Below are positions 11,594 to 22,799 of a stretch of DNA of 64,000 nt, one piece after another; position 1 is the first letter of the stretch, and every line of letters begins with the position of its first letter. Source of the DNA: Taxillus chinensis (Eukaryota; Streptophyta; Magnoliopsida; Santalales; Loranthaceae); contig CM042092.1 of assembly GCA_023512835.1 (NCBI GenBank), positions 47,582,400-47,646,399 on the forward strand. Direction: 5' to 3'. Both the position numbers and the translations under genes were made by a program. The notes beneath the pieces are model-generated. The model was not told where the DNA came from and did no database searches. It was given only the letters and a program-made list of their open reading frames with translations.

Positions 11594-12089
11594 TGTTGGA
11601 CCCCATTTTGTCCGGGTTGGACATACTAACCCCATTTGATATACCTTTCTGCCCATGCCATATATCTTGTTGAACAGGTCCACAATGATCCCATACTTCC
11701 AAGGAATGATTTACCCCAATTTGCACAAGATGGATACAATTGACACGGACGGGGGAGTCCAAAATTAATGACTTCTACTACAAGTCTTTGAACCGCCCCA
11801 AGACCAACACCAGGTGATAGAGGATGAAAATTGGAGACTAACGCACTTGACCGAGCTCAAATCGGACTTAAAATGAAGAAGTTATGGCCAAAACAACTTT
11901 TATTGGAAAAAGTCAAATTTACCAAAAGACGGTCAATGCCCCTGGTCAAACTGCCCAAAAAAGTGATCATGTGGAATTCTCTAAAATGTCTATGTAGGTA
12001 AATACGGGTCTCCCAAACAATCCCTAAAAGGTCGACCATTTTTGCATTGTGGGTAAGAGTAAAAAGGTAAAAAAAACTTCGGGGTTGAC

Positions 12090-12775
12090 CGTTGACCGTT
12101 GACCTGCCGACACTTCGACCCATTGACCTTCGAAGCCTCGAAGCCTCGAAGCCCCGAAGCCTCGAAGCCTCGAAGCCTCGAAGCATTGAAGCCTCGAAAC
12201 CTCGAAGCCTCGAGGATTTGAAGCCTCGAAGCCTCTAGGATTTGAAGCCTCGAAGCCTCGCTGCCGACACTCCGACCTATGACTCACCCCTTCGGACTTT
12301 CGAACCTTGTGAAGATGCGACGCCTCGAGACTTACGACGCCAGGACTTGCGACGCCTTCGACACACGACCTACGACCCCTTGACCTGCCGACACTCCGAC
12401 CTTCGACCCTTCGACCCTTGACCCTCGAAACCCCGCTGCCGACACTCCAACCTTCGACCCTTCGACCCTTCGACCCTTCGACCCTGGACACTCGAAGCCT
12501 AGAAACCTTTGACCTGCCGACACTCCGACCTTCGACCCTTCGACCCTGGAGACTCGAAGCCTATAAACCTTCGACCTGCCGACACTCCGACCTTCGAACC
12601 TTGACCTGCAACGCCTGTAAGCCTTCGACCCATTGACCATTGACCTTCGACCTGCCGATACTTTGACCCGTTGACCGTTGACTTTCGACCCACCGAAATT
12701 TCGACCCACCGAAGCTTCGACCCTGCCAACATTTTGACCCTTTGCCTTTTGACCGTCGCTGATGGCTTTTCTCAC
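12090..12775 (+). repeat. CGAAGCCT / CTTCGACC minisatellite inside Tat-1 LTR
   Basis: Short units such as CCTCGAAG (8-9 bp) repeat at 12125-12260. Then a higher-order unit of roughly 60-75 bp that starts CTGCCGACACTCCGACC recurs near 12385, 12437, 12514, 12580 and 12655. ORFs across this zone are repeat-driven and not genes. Confidence 0.85.
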
Positions 12776-13187
12776 TGGCTTTTCTCGTTGGCTTCGTTTT
12801 TTCTCGCTGGTTGTTCACAAGACCTGTTTTATGCGCTGGCCATCTGACAAAGAATTATTTTTGGAATACATTAAAAAAGGTAATCATGAGCTGTAAGTCG
12901 CTAGACCACCCAACAGATCGCACAAGACCTGGACAAAAATAAGGAAATCAATAATACAGCATTAAATGCTGCAATTAATGACAATCCAGCCAAAAAATTT
13001 CTGCAGCCCGTTAAGATGCAGTCTTCAGTTCCTGCGCAAAAAAAAGGGGGACCGATCATTGAAAAAACCTGCTACCACTACATCCTAGCCGCATCATCAA
13101 AAAACGCCCCAGCCTCCTCCCTGCAAAAAAAAAACACCCAGAAAAAAAAAACACAGAGAGCCATCATCGTTGGAAAAAACCTGCTAC

Positions 13188-13192
13188 CATTC
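13188..13192 (+). repeat. Target-site duplication CATTC, left of solo LTR
   Basis: CATTC here is repeated at 14619-14623, directly after the solo LTR end. Confidence 0.92.
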
Positions 13193-14618
13193 TGTTGTAT
13201 CAAGCCCAGAATTTGGATAATGCTGATAAAGCCCTATGTAATTTGATCTGAGATCTTTTGTGTTTCTTTGATCGTTGCAGAAGATATGTTATTAATCCGG
13301 AGATACACTTGTGAGAGCAAAGCTAAGGACAAGATACATAATCTTGATCCGGACAAGAGTGAGTGTCGTCAAACACTTGGTAAATAACCAAGTCACCAAT
13401 ACATACGGAATAAGGAACATTCGTGCGGACTAAGAACTTAAAAGCTACGGATTATGGAATCTGTTCCTAATGCCTCAAATGGACTAAGTCAAACTGATGC
13501 GGAGTAAGCGTCTTGGTCTACAAGGTCACATGAAGTAAAAGGTTTGACATGGAGTTAAAAAGTTAAGTCTTCCCCTCAAGCGAACTAAAGTAAAGAAGAC
13601 ACGGAGTAAGGCATCCGAGTCTTTCATACATACGGAGTAAGGAAGTATTGATGCGGAATAAGGACCCGAGTCTTTATTCGCTCGGAGTAAGGAAACTAGA
13701 TGCGGAGTAAGGAATCCGGGCCACTCACTCATGCGAAGTAAGGATGCGCTAGTACGGAGTAAGCCATCCGATCCTTTAAACTCATACGGAGTAAGGAACT
13801 TACGGAGTAAGGAACTTACATACGGAGTAAGGAACTTACATGCGGAATAAGGAAGCGCTGATACGGAATAAGCACTCCGACCTTCTCATTCACACAGAGT
13901 AAGGAAGCGCTGACACGGACTAAGGATTCCAGTACCAAATAGATACGGAGTAAGCAACCACCGACACGGAGTAAGGTTCCAAGCTTCATTAGCAACGGAG
14001 TAAGGAAAATTACACCGAACCAAGAAGATGCTACTTCAAACTACCGCACTTTAAGTTATCAGCTCGTGGTGTCCCGATGTAAGACAAACTCGTTGAGAAC
14101 CTGAAGAATCTTACACGTGGATCACCCGGATATGTGGACACAACCTTAATTATATTTGGGAACTCACAGAGGCACTTATACTCTTCAAACCCAAGATCTT
14201 GAGCTCCACAAACCGCAGCAGTCAAGGCAGAGAGATTACCGAGGAATAGTTAGTGCTGAACGCATTCCCGAACTACAAGTTCCAAGGTTGTCTCTTAGGA
14301 ATGTTTGTATAAATATTCATACTTGTACATTTGTGTGGGTGTGCGAACGAGCCTGAATTAACCCTATGTATGCACAAGAGCTCAAAGATATAATCTAGGC
14401 TAGTGTGTGAATCCTTTTGTAAACAGAGTGTAAGAGAGTCTTTCTTCTATTTTGTTGTAATTATCTCTTGATAATAAAACAAAATACTTCCACTATCTGG
14501 TTATCTTCCGCAGTGATTCTATCACATAACTAGATAAGTGTGGTGTCTTAAGAGATTAGAAAGAGTTTCGATAAGAGCCTATTCACCCCCCCCCCCCCTA
14601 GGCTCCAAGGGACCATCA
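13193..14618 (+). mobile_element. Solo LTR of the Copia-A family
   Basis: It runs from TGTTGTATCAAG to GGGACCATCA and matches, in reverse orientation, the two LTRs of Copia-A (18498-19929 and 30232-31612), and directly the LTR of Copia-C (50274-51616). It is flanked by a perfect 5-bp duplication CATTC. No internal region is attached, so it is a solo LTR formed by recombination between two LTRs. It carries the CGGAGTAAGGA array and a C tract at 14585-14598 near its end. Confidence 0.95.
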
Positions 14619-14623
14619 CATTC
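14619..14623 (+). repeat. Target-site duplication CATTC, right of solo LTR
   Basis: This is the second copy of CATTC flanking the solo LTR. Confidence 0.92.
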
Positions 14624-16239
14624 CTCATCCCAGCGCAAACAGAGAGATTCAAAACCCAGAAAAAGAGAGAGATTCAAAACCCAGAAAAAAGAGGATTACG
14701 TCCAGCCTTTCTGACTATTCTGATAGTCTATATATCCAATCTTTCTGCCATTCTGCTAGTCTTTTTGAGATTCAAAACCCAAACCCAAGAAGATCGCCTA
14801 GTTTTTCTGCTATTCAGCAATCAAAATCGCCCCTTCATCCTCATACCCTCTTTCTCGTTATAGTTATCTTTCTCCCAGTAAAAGAAAAACACAAAAACAA
14901 CTCCAACTTCAGCCCTCTCTTTCTGCGTTTTCATCAAACAAAAAAAACACAAAAGACACCAATCCTTTTCTAGTCCCCTACTTCTCACGCCCACCTTCCT
15001 TATTTCCAGGTCACCAAAAAATCTCAAACCCAAAAAATACATCACTCCAATCTTCAAATACCAAGAAATCCTCCTCACAAAGCTTGCCGTCGATTTGTTG
15101 GTTCTAAGCAAGTGATTATCGGGACCGACAGGAGCTCAAACGGAAGATTGGTGTTGCAAGCCCCAAAGTCGGTTCAGCCCTTATTTCTTCATTACTTTTC
15201 AGCTTACTTACATTAATATTCGATGTAATTCTTAATATTTCCTTGTATTTCTTTTTCTTTTACTTGTTGCATTGTGTTTTTCCTTGTATTTCCCTTTCTT
15301 TTGTATATGTGTATGTTGTAATATGTAAAGTATAGCAAACAAAAAAAACAAAGAAAGAAAGGAGAGAGAGCAAAGGTAGGCATGAAGAAAAAGAAAAGAA
15401 AGAAAAAGAGTGGGTTGTTTTGATTTATAGATGTCACAATCACACACATCACTTTATATGTTATTGTGTTAGTTTCAAAGTTTTATCCTTGCAAAAACAA
15501 AAAAAACAAAAAAAAAAACGTTTTCAAAACCACAAAAAAAAAATGCATTTCAAGTCAAAAAAAAAAAAACAGGAAAAGAAAGCATCTAAAAAAAATGCAC
15601 GTTTCTATATTTAGGAGTTCTAATTCCATTTAAAACACAAAGCAAAAAAAAACATGTTTTACCTTCCAAAAAAAAAAGACAAAAGAAAGCAAAACCAAAA
15701 CAAAACATTTTTTACAAAACATAAAAAACAAAAAAAATATGTTTTCTAACCCAAAAAACCAAAAAAAAAGGGGAAATAAAAAACCAGTTTTTAGGACTTA
15801 AATTTCCGAAAGAAAAACCAAAACCAACATCAACCCGTAGGATCTCATTCTTCACTTCAAACAAAAAACCCAAAACTTTTAGGATTCCCTTTAGGGATTT
15901 AGGGTAAATCAATTTTAACCGTAACTTTGACAAATAACTTAGCCAAATAAAAATCATAAACTCTTTAGGAAACTTAACCTAGTCATGGCAGTACAAATAA
16001 AATAAAAACCTCATCCTCCTAAATTAGATACCGAAAGGGCGCTGTAGGGGTGTTAATCCTTCCCTACACGTAACCAACTCCCAAACCCTTCTCTGATAAC
16101 GCAGACCACACATTTAAACTACTCAAAGTAGAAGGTATCCAACTGTACCCCAAAAACAGTTGGTGGTGACTCTAAAATTTCTCACCATTGGTCTAGTCAC
16201 CCCAAACAGGCCCGGACGAAAACCAGTGATGACAGCTAT

Positions 16240-17804
16240 TGTAAAGACCTGTGTTTTGGGTAGCATTGAGAGATAGCTATTCTATGAGAATAAAACTATA
16301 TGGATGGTGATGTGGTCATCAATGTGAGTGTTTTGACACTTGTTGGGCCCAATTTCATATCGGGCCCCTAAAAGACTCATTTGTTAACTTTTTGGAGATT
16401 TGTTAGTTGACTTTGGATTTGAGCGATCAATTGAGTTAGAAAACATTAGGATAGTGGTGTGCTTGTCATTTTGAGCATTTTAACTATGGTTGGGCTTAAT
16501 TTGGAGTTCATGGCCCCAGGAGGATATTTTATTATTATGGGGATTTACTACTGTAATTACAGCAGTGATATAAATAGCAGCTGAGAGAGAGAGAGAACGT
16601 AGTTGTGTTCTTTGTGGGAGGCAGCGTGTGTGGGAGAGGATGGATGAAATCGGAGATGCCAATTTTGGATGATTTGGAGCGATCCAAGTTGCAGATTTGC
16701 TTCTAATAGGTGATCCTATCTCTCTACATGAATCCTAGTGGAATTAGCATGCATGATTTGGATGAAATAATGGATTTGGGGATGAACCCTAGAAAGTTGG
16801 GGAAAACCCAATTTTGTCTTAACCTTCGAATTAGGATGTTTTGGTTCCCTAATATGGCTATGATGAGTTAGAAACTCATTTTGGGATGAATTGATGCTTA
16901 AAAGTGAAAATTTAATTGGTATAACTGGGTTTTGAGACAAAACCAGGATGAATGCAATCGACAGATCGTGACTGGGGGACTGCTCGACACTGCTCAAGGC
17001 TCAAGCGTCGAGCTAGCTTCGACCAGAGCATCGAGTAGAGGGCTTCGAGCAGGAAACGTCGAGCAGAATGTAACGTTGAGTAGCCTCGAGCAGAGTGTCT
17101 CGAGTAAATGCCTCGAGCAATTAGGTAGTGCAATTCTGGTACAATTTCAGTTTCACTAGACTGGACTATTTACATTGTAAACCTCTATGCCTAAGTATTA
17201 TACTTAAGTTACAAAGGAAAATACAAGAAAATCAAATTCCCACTTCTTCAAAACGTGAAAAATAGGAATTAGTACTGAATCCTGGAAAAATCTAGTTCTT
17301 AGTTCAAGGTGGCTATTCGCACACTGGGTTAGACCTCTCAGAAAAATCTCCAAAAATCAGGTTTTCTTAGTTATGATATGAGGAACCATTATCAGGATTT
17401 TTCATTCCAGAAAAATACTTTCTACGAAAATCCTCTCTCTTGATCGAGACATGAAGATAAATTTGTGGAGACTGGTCTTTGTTACAGAAGGAGTATTGTG
17501 AAACCCTAGTGGTCGACTTGTGTTGTTATATTGTGCATTAAGTTGCATGATTGGGGGACCTTGGGTCCGTGAGTTATATTACGAGTTGTGTAGCGGTATT
17601 ACAGTGTTCGTTTGTCTGTCACATGTGTGTTTAACTCCAAGTTTGAGGAGGTTAGAACCTATTCCTTTGGTTATTGTTGAGGATTTCCATGGGAAATATG
17701 GTATGGGAGAAACATGATGTTCTCTGGTGTGGATTGTTTGAGATAGTTTGGGATTAAAGGAGTCCATGGTGAAGATCCAAAAGTACTAATAGAGTTTTGA
17801 GAGA
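16240..17804 (+). mobile_element. Tekay/Del-like LTR fragment
   Basis: It starts TGTAAAGACCTGTG, close to the start of the Tekay-D LTR (TGTAATGACCCGTG), five bases after the Tat-1 LTR end. It holds a TATA-like box (GATATAAATAGCAG, about 16567) followed by a GA-rich leader, as in an LTR promoter. At 17010-17120 there is a short CGAGCA-rich minisatellite. It is interrupted by Copia-F at 17805; no primer site or internal region is seen. No gene is supported within it. Confidence 0.45.
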
Positions 17805-18497
17805 TGTTGGATTTGTTGTCAACCATAGATGTCAACATTAGATTGAAGAGCTATCAGAAAAGCAGTATGTTTAGATTTGAAGCAACTATGTAGCTTTTCA
17901 GTTCAAACTTTGAAAAATCATATCTCACTCGTTACAGCTCCGATTAGCTCATGATTGATACTGTTTTGTAGATATTTGAGTTAGCTATCCAAGAAAAATA
18001 ATATGGAAAAATATTGAGCTCTAATAGCCAGTAAAAAGTGTTGCACGACACAATAAGGTCTAGTACATTGATTGGGGAAAGTGCATCAACTTCAAAAAAT
18101 CATATCTTTCTCTACTGACCTCGGATTGGCTTATAATTGGTACTGTTTTGTAACTATTTGAGTTGGCTATCCAAGAAAAATAGGTTTGGGGTGATTGGAA
18201 TGGTGAAAGGTCTCGAAAAGCTTTGTCACGTGCACAAAGGTGTTTATCACATGTAGAATTTCTTTGTCATGGGCAAAATGTTTTTGAACCAGGTGACAGC
18301 TCTCATCATTCTAAGAAACTTTAATTCTTATCCCAAACATGTTTGAGGTCTCTAAAGTCATGTTTAGATCATCAAAGGTGCTAAAACTTCCAGTTCTGGA
18401 ATATGAACAGCCTAGATTAATTCTCGGATAGGTTGATGTGATCAATGGCTTGGAGTAATTCATTTAATGCAATGGATGGTTAGGATTGGTTGTATGG
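17805..18497 (+). mobile_element. Copia-F 5' LTR, first part
   Basis: TGTTGGATTTGTTGTC at 17805 is a typical Copia LTR start. The sequence runs to 18497, where Copia-A is inserted; the same LTR resumes at 31618. Joined lengths give an LTR of about 1.58 kb. Confidence 0.65.
18493..18497 (+). repeat. Target-site duplication TATGG, left of Copia-A
   Basis: TATGG directly precedes the Copia-A terminal TGATGGTCCC and is repeated at 31613-31617. Confidence 0.95.
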
Positions 18498-19929
18498 TGA
18501 TGGTCCCTTGGAGCCTAGAGGGGGGGGGGGTGAATAGGCTCTAATCCAAACTCTTCTTATTCTCTTATGACACAAACACTTATCTAGTTAAGTGATAGAA
18601 TCACTGCGGAAGATAACCAGATAATGGAAGTATTTTGTTTTATTATCAAAAGATAAATGCAACAAAATAGAAGCAAGACTCTTTTACACTCTGTTTACAA
18701 AATGATTCACACTCTAGCCTATATTATCTCTTAGAACTCTTGTGCATACACTCAATTTTTTTGGCTTGCTCGCATACACTTTTAAATATACAAGTATGAA
18801 TATTTATACAAAAACATTCCTAAAAGACAACCTCGGAACTTGAAGTTCCGGAATGCGTTCAGCACTAACTATTCCTTGGTAGTCTCTCTGCCTTGACTGC
18901 TGCGGTTTGTGGAGCTCAAGATCTTGGGCTTGAAGAGTATAAGTACCTTTGTGAGTTCCCAAGTATAATTAAAGTTGTGTCCACATATCCGGGTGATCCA
19001 CGTGTAAGATTCTTCAGGTTCTCAACAAGTTTGTCTTACATCGGGACACCACGGGCTGATAACCTTAAATGCGGTTAAGTTGAAGCAGCATCTTCTTGAT
19101 CCGGTGTAATTTTCCTTACTCCGTAGCTAATGAAGCTCGGAACCTTACTCCGTGTCAGTGCTTGCTTACTCCGTATCTATTTGGTACTGGAATCCTTAGT
19201 CCGTGTTAGCGCTTCCTTACTCCGTATGAATGAGAAGGTCGGAGTGCTTATTCCGTATCAGCGCTTCCTTACTCCGCATGTAAGTTCCTTACTCCGTGTG
19301 TAAGTTCCTTACTCCGTATGTAAGTTCCTTACTCCGTATGTAAAGTTAAGGTCGGTGGCTTACTCCGTACTAGCACATCCTTACTCCGCATGAGTGAGTG
19401 GTCCGGATTCTTTACTCCGCATCTAAGTTCCTTACTCCGTGCGAATAAAGACTCGGGTCCTTATTCCGCATCAGTACTTTCTTACTCCGTATATACGAAA
19501 GACTCGGATGCCTTACTCCGTGTCTTCTTCACTTTAGTTCATTTGAGTGAAAGACTTAACTTTTTAGCTTCGTGTTTACTCTTTTACTCCGTGCGACCTT
19601 GTAGACCAAGATTCTTACTCCGTATCAGTTTGACTTAGTCCGTTTGAAGCATTAAGAGCAGATTCTGTAATCCGTAGCTTTTAAGTTCTTAGTCCATATG
19701 AATGTTCCTTATTTCGTATGTATTGGTGACTTGGTTATTTACCAAGTGTTTGACGACACTCACTCTTGTCTGGATCAGGATTATGTATCATGTCCTTAAC
19801 TTTGCTCTTACGAGTGTATCTCCGAATTAATAACATATCTTCCGCAATGATCAAAGAAACACAAAAGATCTCAAATCAAATTACATAGGGCTTTATTAGC
19901 ATTATCCAAATTCCGGGCTTGATCCAACA
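18498..19929 (-). mobile_element. Copia-A 3' LTR
   Basis: In element orientation it begins TGTTGGATCAAG at 19929 and ends GGGACCATCA at 18498. It contains the array of CTTACTCCG units (19100-19700), the reverse complement of CGGAGTAAG, and a G tract at 18520-18530 (C tract in element sense). Confidence 0.95.
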
Positions 19930-19942
19930 ATCTCCCCCAATT
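19930..19942 (-). promoter_or_regulatory. Copia-A polypurine tract
   Basis: In element sense TTGGGGGAGAT stands directly before the 3' LTR start TGTTGG. Confidence 0.85.
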
Positions 19943-20600
19943 ATGGATATGCCCAAACCCTTTGTAATCGATCTGGTAAGCGATGCTAAAAGATAACATA
20001 CGAGAATACACATCACAACCATTTTCATTTATCGGCAGCAAATACAATTCGGCCTTTATACAAGATTTTCATTAAGGTAGATAAGGCTTACTATACTTGA
20101 AGATCATTGTTCTTGCTTTCTCTCTAAGCTCCATTATGCGCTTCATCGTATAAGTGGTGTGTTGGCTCCAAGATTTGTCCACACTTAAGAATGACTTGAT
20201 GAAGTAACGAGACAAAGGCTCCTGGCTATCTCCGTCTGGCTGTTGTGGCACTTGCTTCTTGCCCCGGAATGTCGCCTTGGCTTCTCGGTTGGTCTCAAAG
20301 GAGTGATGCCCAACTTTTCATATAATCCGGCTTTCTTCACGGCTTGATCGATCCGAGACACGGTGGTTCCCATTCATTCTTTCTTACATCTTGCTCCACG
20401 ATCTGATGAGAATCAATCGAGAATCATCTGTTTGGACTGAATCATGAAGACGGCCATCATGAAATGTGGCGACATGATCCGGTATGGAATGAGGATAGTT
20501 GAGAGAGTTCTCCATGGCTTGCTATCCTTAGCGGTTCCTTCGATAAAGAGTGAATGATATCTATCTTTGGGAAGATAGCCCTCATTCCGGCACGGCAGAA
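19943..20600 (-). other. Copia-A 3' noncoding stretch
   Basis: No coding region is supported between the polypurine tract and the GC-rich ORF-like zone. Confidence 0.4.
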
Positions 20601-22799
20601 CTTCAAACAAGTGGCCATCCTTGTACGAGAGATGGAAACAGCCTCATCTCCATTTTAGCGACCCTAGAGAAGTTGTCAATGTCGTCTGTTGTAAAGAGGC
20701 CTTTCTTCGAACAAAGGGGTCCGAATGTCGTCCGGGAGAAGGGGTACAGGTCGAGAGAGACATCTTCTCTCGGCAGAAGACGCAGCATAGGACATCATTG
20801 CCTTATGCACGCTTCCGTCCGCATCAAGAGGGTCACACGCCGCATATGATGGGAGGAAGGTGTCAGCTGTGGATGGAGAGGATGGAGGAAGAGCTGCACT
20901 CGAGGAGCTTGGCTAAGAGAAACGGCTACGTTTAGGGATTTGAACTCCCTGAAGCAATGACGAGGCGGGCCGCTTCTCGGCCACGAGTGGAGGTTTGTGA
21001 TGCGGGAGGAGCAGGAGCGAAGGATCGGATGACACTTTCTCCCCCGGTTTGGCAAATCGCCGGGGAGCAATGGGAGGGCGAGCCATCGTGTGCACCAGGT
21101 CCGCAAGGAGGTAGACAAGGAGTGGACGGACGAGGCGACTAGGTCCATCTTCTGTTCCATGGAGGTGGAGGGAGTCGGTGAGGGCGGAGAGGAGTTGGGC
21201 GCCAAGAGCATCAACCTTGGCGGTGATGGCAGATATTTGGGCGCTTTGAGCTTGGGCGTGGCAGTCCAGCTGGGCGGAGAGCACAGCGTCGGAGTGGACC
21301 GTGCCAAAAGAAGCATGCCCAAGGACCAGCTCAGGAGCTTTGGAGGACCCCCCCGCATGAACAGGAGCGAGGAGTGCGGCTAGGCGAGGAGTCCGCGGGG
21401 TGTATCGGCAACAGCGGCGAAGGGGGCATCCGGAGCACCGAGAGGCATCCGGAGCGGCGGACCCGCTTTGACCGGATAGGTCGACAACGGGAATGGTGTC
21501 GACGGGGAGAAGAAGGTCCGGCCTTAGCGGGGGGAAGGACTCCGTGCGGCATGGACCGGGCTGGAGGGGTTAGGGAACGACACATCCGGAATGGAGGCCG
21601 GCGTAAGAAAGCCTTGGTCCAAATTCCAAATGATCATGGTCTCAGGGGATTGAGTATGGCGTGTGTAAAACACCCGGAGATCGGTGTCAGGAATGGAAGT
21701 AGTGTGGGCAAGGCTGAAATGGAGCCAAAGGTCCGTTAAGGTGTCGGTGGAGAGATGGTCAAGGTAATCTCGGGGGTTAAGGTAGGGGAGGCAAAGGAGC
21801 TTCCGGAAGAGATTCCGGGACATTAGCAAGCGACAACGGCGTATCAACCGCGGCGGCAACAACGGAAGTGGAGGGGGTGGGGACATCCGCGGCGAAGGGG
21901 GCTGAAGAAACGGCTCTAGGGGCACTGCGGCGAGATGGCCCCGCAACCTCGGAGGGTTCGGCGCAGACGTTGTCTTTGGGAGGCCCGAGAAATGGAGGGT
22001 GCGACAACGGACCGAATCCAGGAGGGATCGGTGAGCGGAGGACAATCGGGGCATGGCTATCGGTGGGGTGACCAACGAGGCGCCTTGTTGTTTCGTGGCG
22101 GGGAGAAGGCGCAGAGGCTGCGAGAGGACGATGGGCTGTCATGTTCCCATTAGGCGTAAGATAGCGAAGGTAATAAGCCGGAGGAAATGAAATAGCATCG
22201 AGGCGGGCGAAATGGTCCGGATGAAGATGCCGGAAGACAATGCTAAGGATGCGCCCGAAGGAAAGGTTCTTGGGTCCGGTCTGCGGCAATCGGAGCGAAC
22301 GTCCCCCGGTCCATTGGAAGACCTTCGAAGCGCCGTACATGGCCAGAAGAAGATCGTACGGAACAGAGTCCAGAGCGGAAGTGCGGGCCGATGCGACGAC
22401 TTAGTATGACCGCCGTACGGTGATAGCGGCCGTGGAAGGACTTCACCTTGTATTCCTGCCTTTATAGGTGCAACCCATAGAAGCCGCCATGGGATCGGCA
22501 TCGGGATCTTGTGGTTCACCGGGGGTAGGGTGAGAAGCGGCGCGGAGAACGTCGAGGGTAATGAGGATGGATGCACCGCGAACATAGGAGATGATGGAGT
22601 CGGTGGTACGGCGGATCCGTTGGTAGTACTCGAGAATGTCGTCTACAAGAAGATCGACAAGATTGGAGATCAAGTCGAGTATGTGAGAGGCTTCAGAAGA
22701 GGGCGAAGATGGGAAAACCGGTCCAGGAGGGTTGGAGACAGCGCTCCAATCGACCAGATGGCCGGGATTGTCACCGGAAAGAGAGGTTAAGGGTGCCAT
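20600..22799 (-). pseudogene. Possible env-like third ORF of Copia-A (broken)
   Basis: In element sense a run of open segments in different frames starts with an ATG at 22799 (MAPLTSLSGDNPGHLVDW...) and continues through 22340-21777 (MYGASKVFQWTGG...) to 21284-20913 (helical AQSAQISAITAKVDALGAQ). The zone is GC-rich, unlike the AT-rich flanks, and proline/serine-rich. It lies between RNase H and the 3' LTR, where SIRE/Maximus elements carry an env-like ORF. I recognise no defined domain; the assignment rests on position and composition. It could also be captured host sequence. Confidence 0.35.

Larger units (their letters stand above)
11594..16234 (+). mobile_element. Tat-1 3' LTR, interrupted by a solo LTR
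   Basis: It starts with TGTTGG after the polypurine tract and ends GATGACA at 16234, giving TGT...ACA termini. Removing the 1431 bp of solo LTR plus one target copy leaves about 3.2 kb. The part 14641-16234 matches the left LTR at 1-1573. The first half is not represented in the window by the left copy. It contains a Cys/Arg-codon-like minisatellite at 12090-12770. The target duplication of Tat-1 cannot be tested because its left end is off the window; GCTAT follows at 16235. Confidence 0.82.

Noticed and set aside
12024..12818. Minus-strand ORFs rich in Arg, Gly and Ser (up to 155 residues)
   Set aside because: They are readings of the CGAAG/CGACC minisatellite in the Tat-1 LTR, with no domain and no start context.
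13500..14010. CRISPR-like regular repeats (CGGAGTAAGGA)
   Set aside because: Spacing is irregular, repeats are short and degenerate, and the array lies inside a plant LTR; a CRISPR array is not plausible.
14821..15111. Open frame resembling one at 243-446 (MLRTNKS...)
   Set aside because: Both lie on the antisense strand in the duplicated Tat-1 LTR; repetition comes from the LTR pair, not from a conserved gene.
20795..21739. Plus-strand GC-rich ORFs as a possible host gene
   Set aside because: No domain, codon pattern or splice structure is recognisable; the zone lies inside Copia-A between RNase H and its 3' LTR, so I treat it as element sequence.
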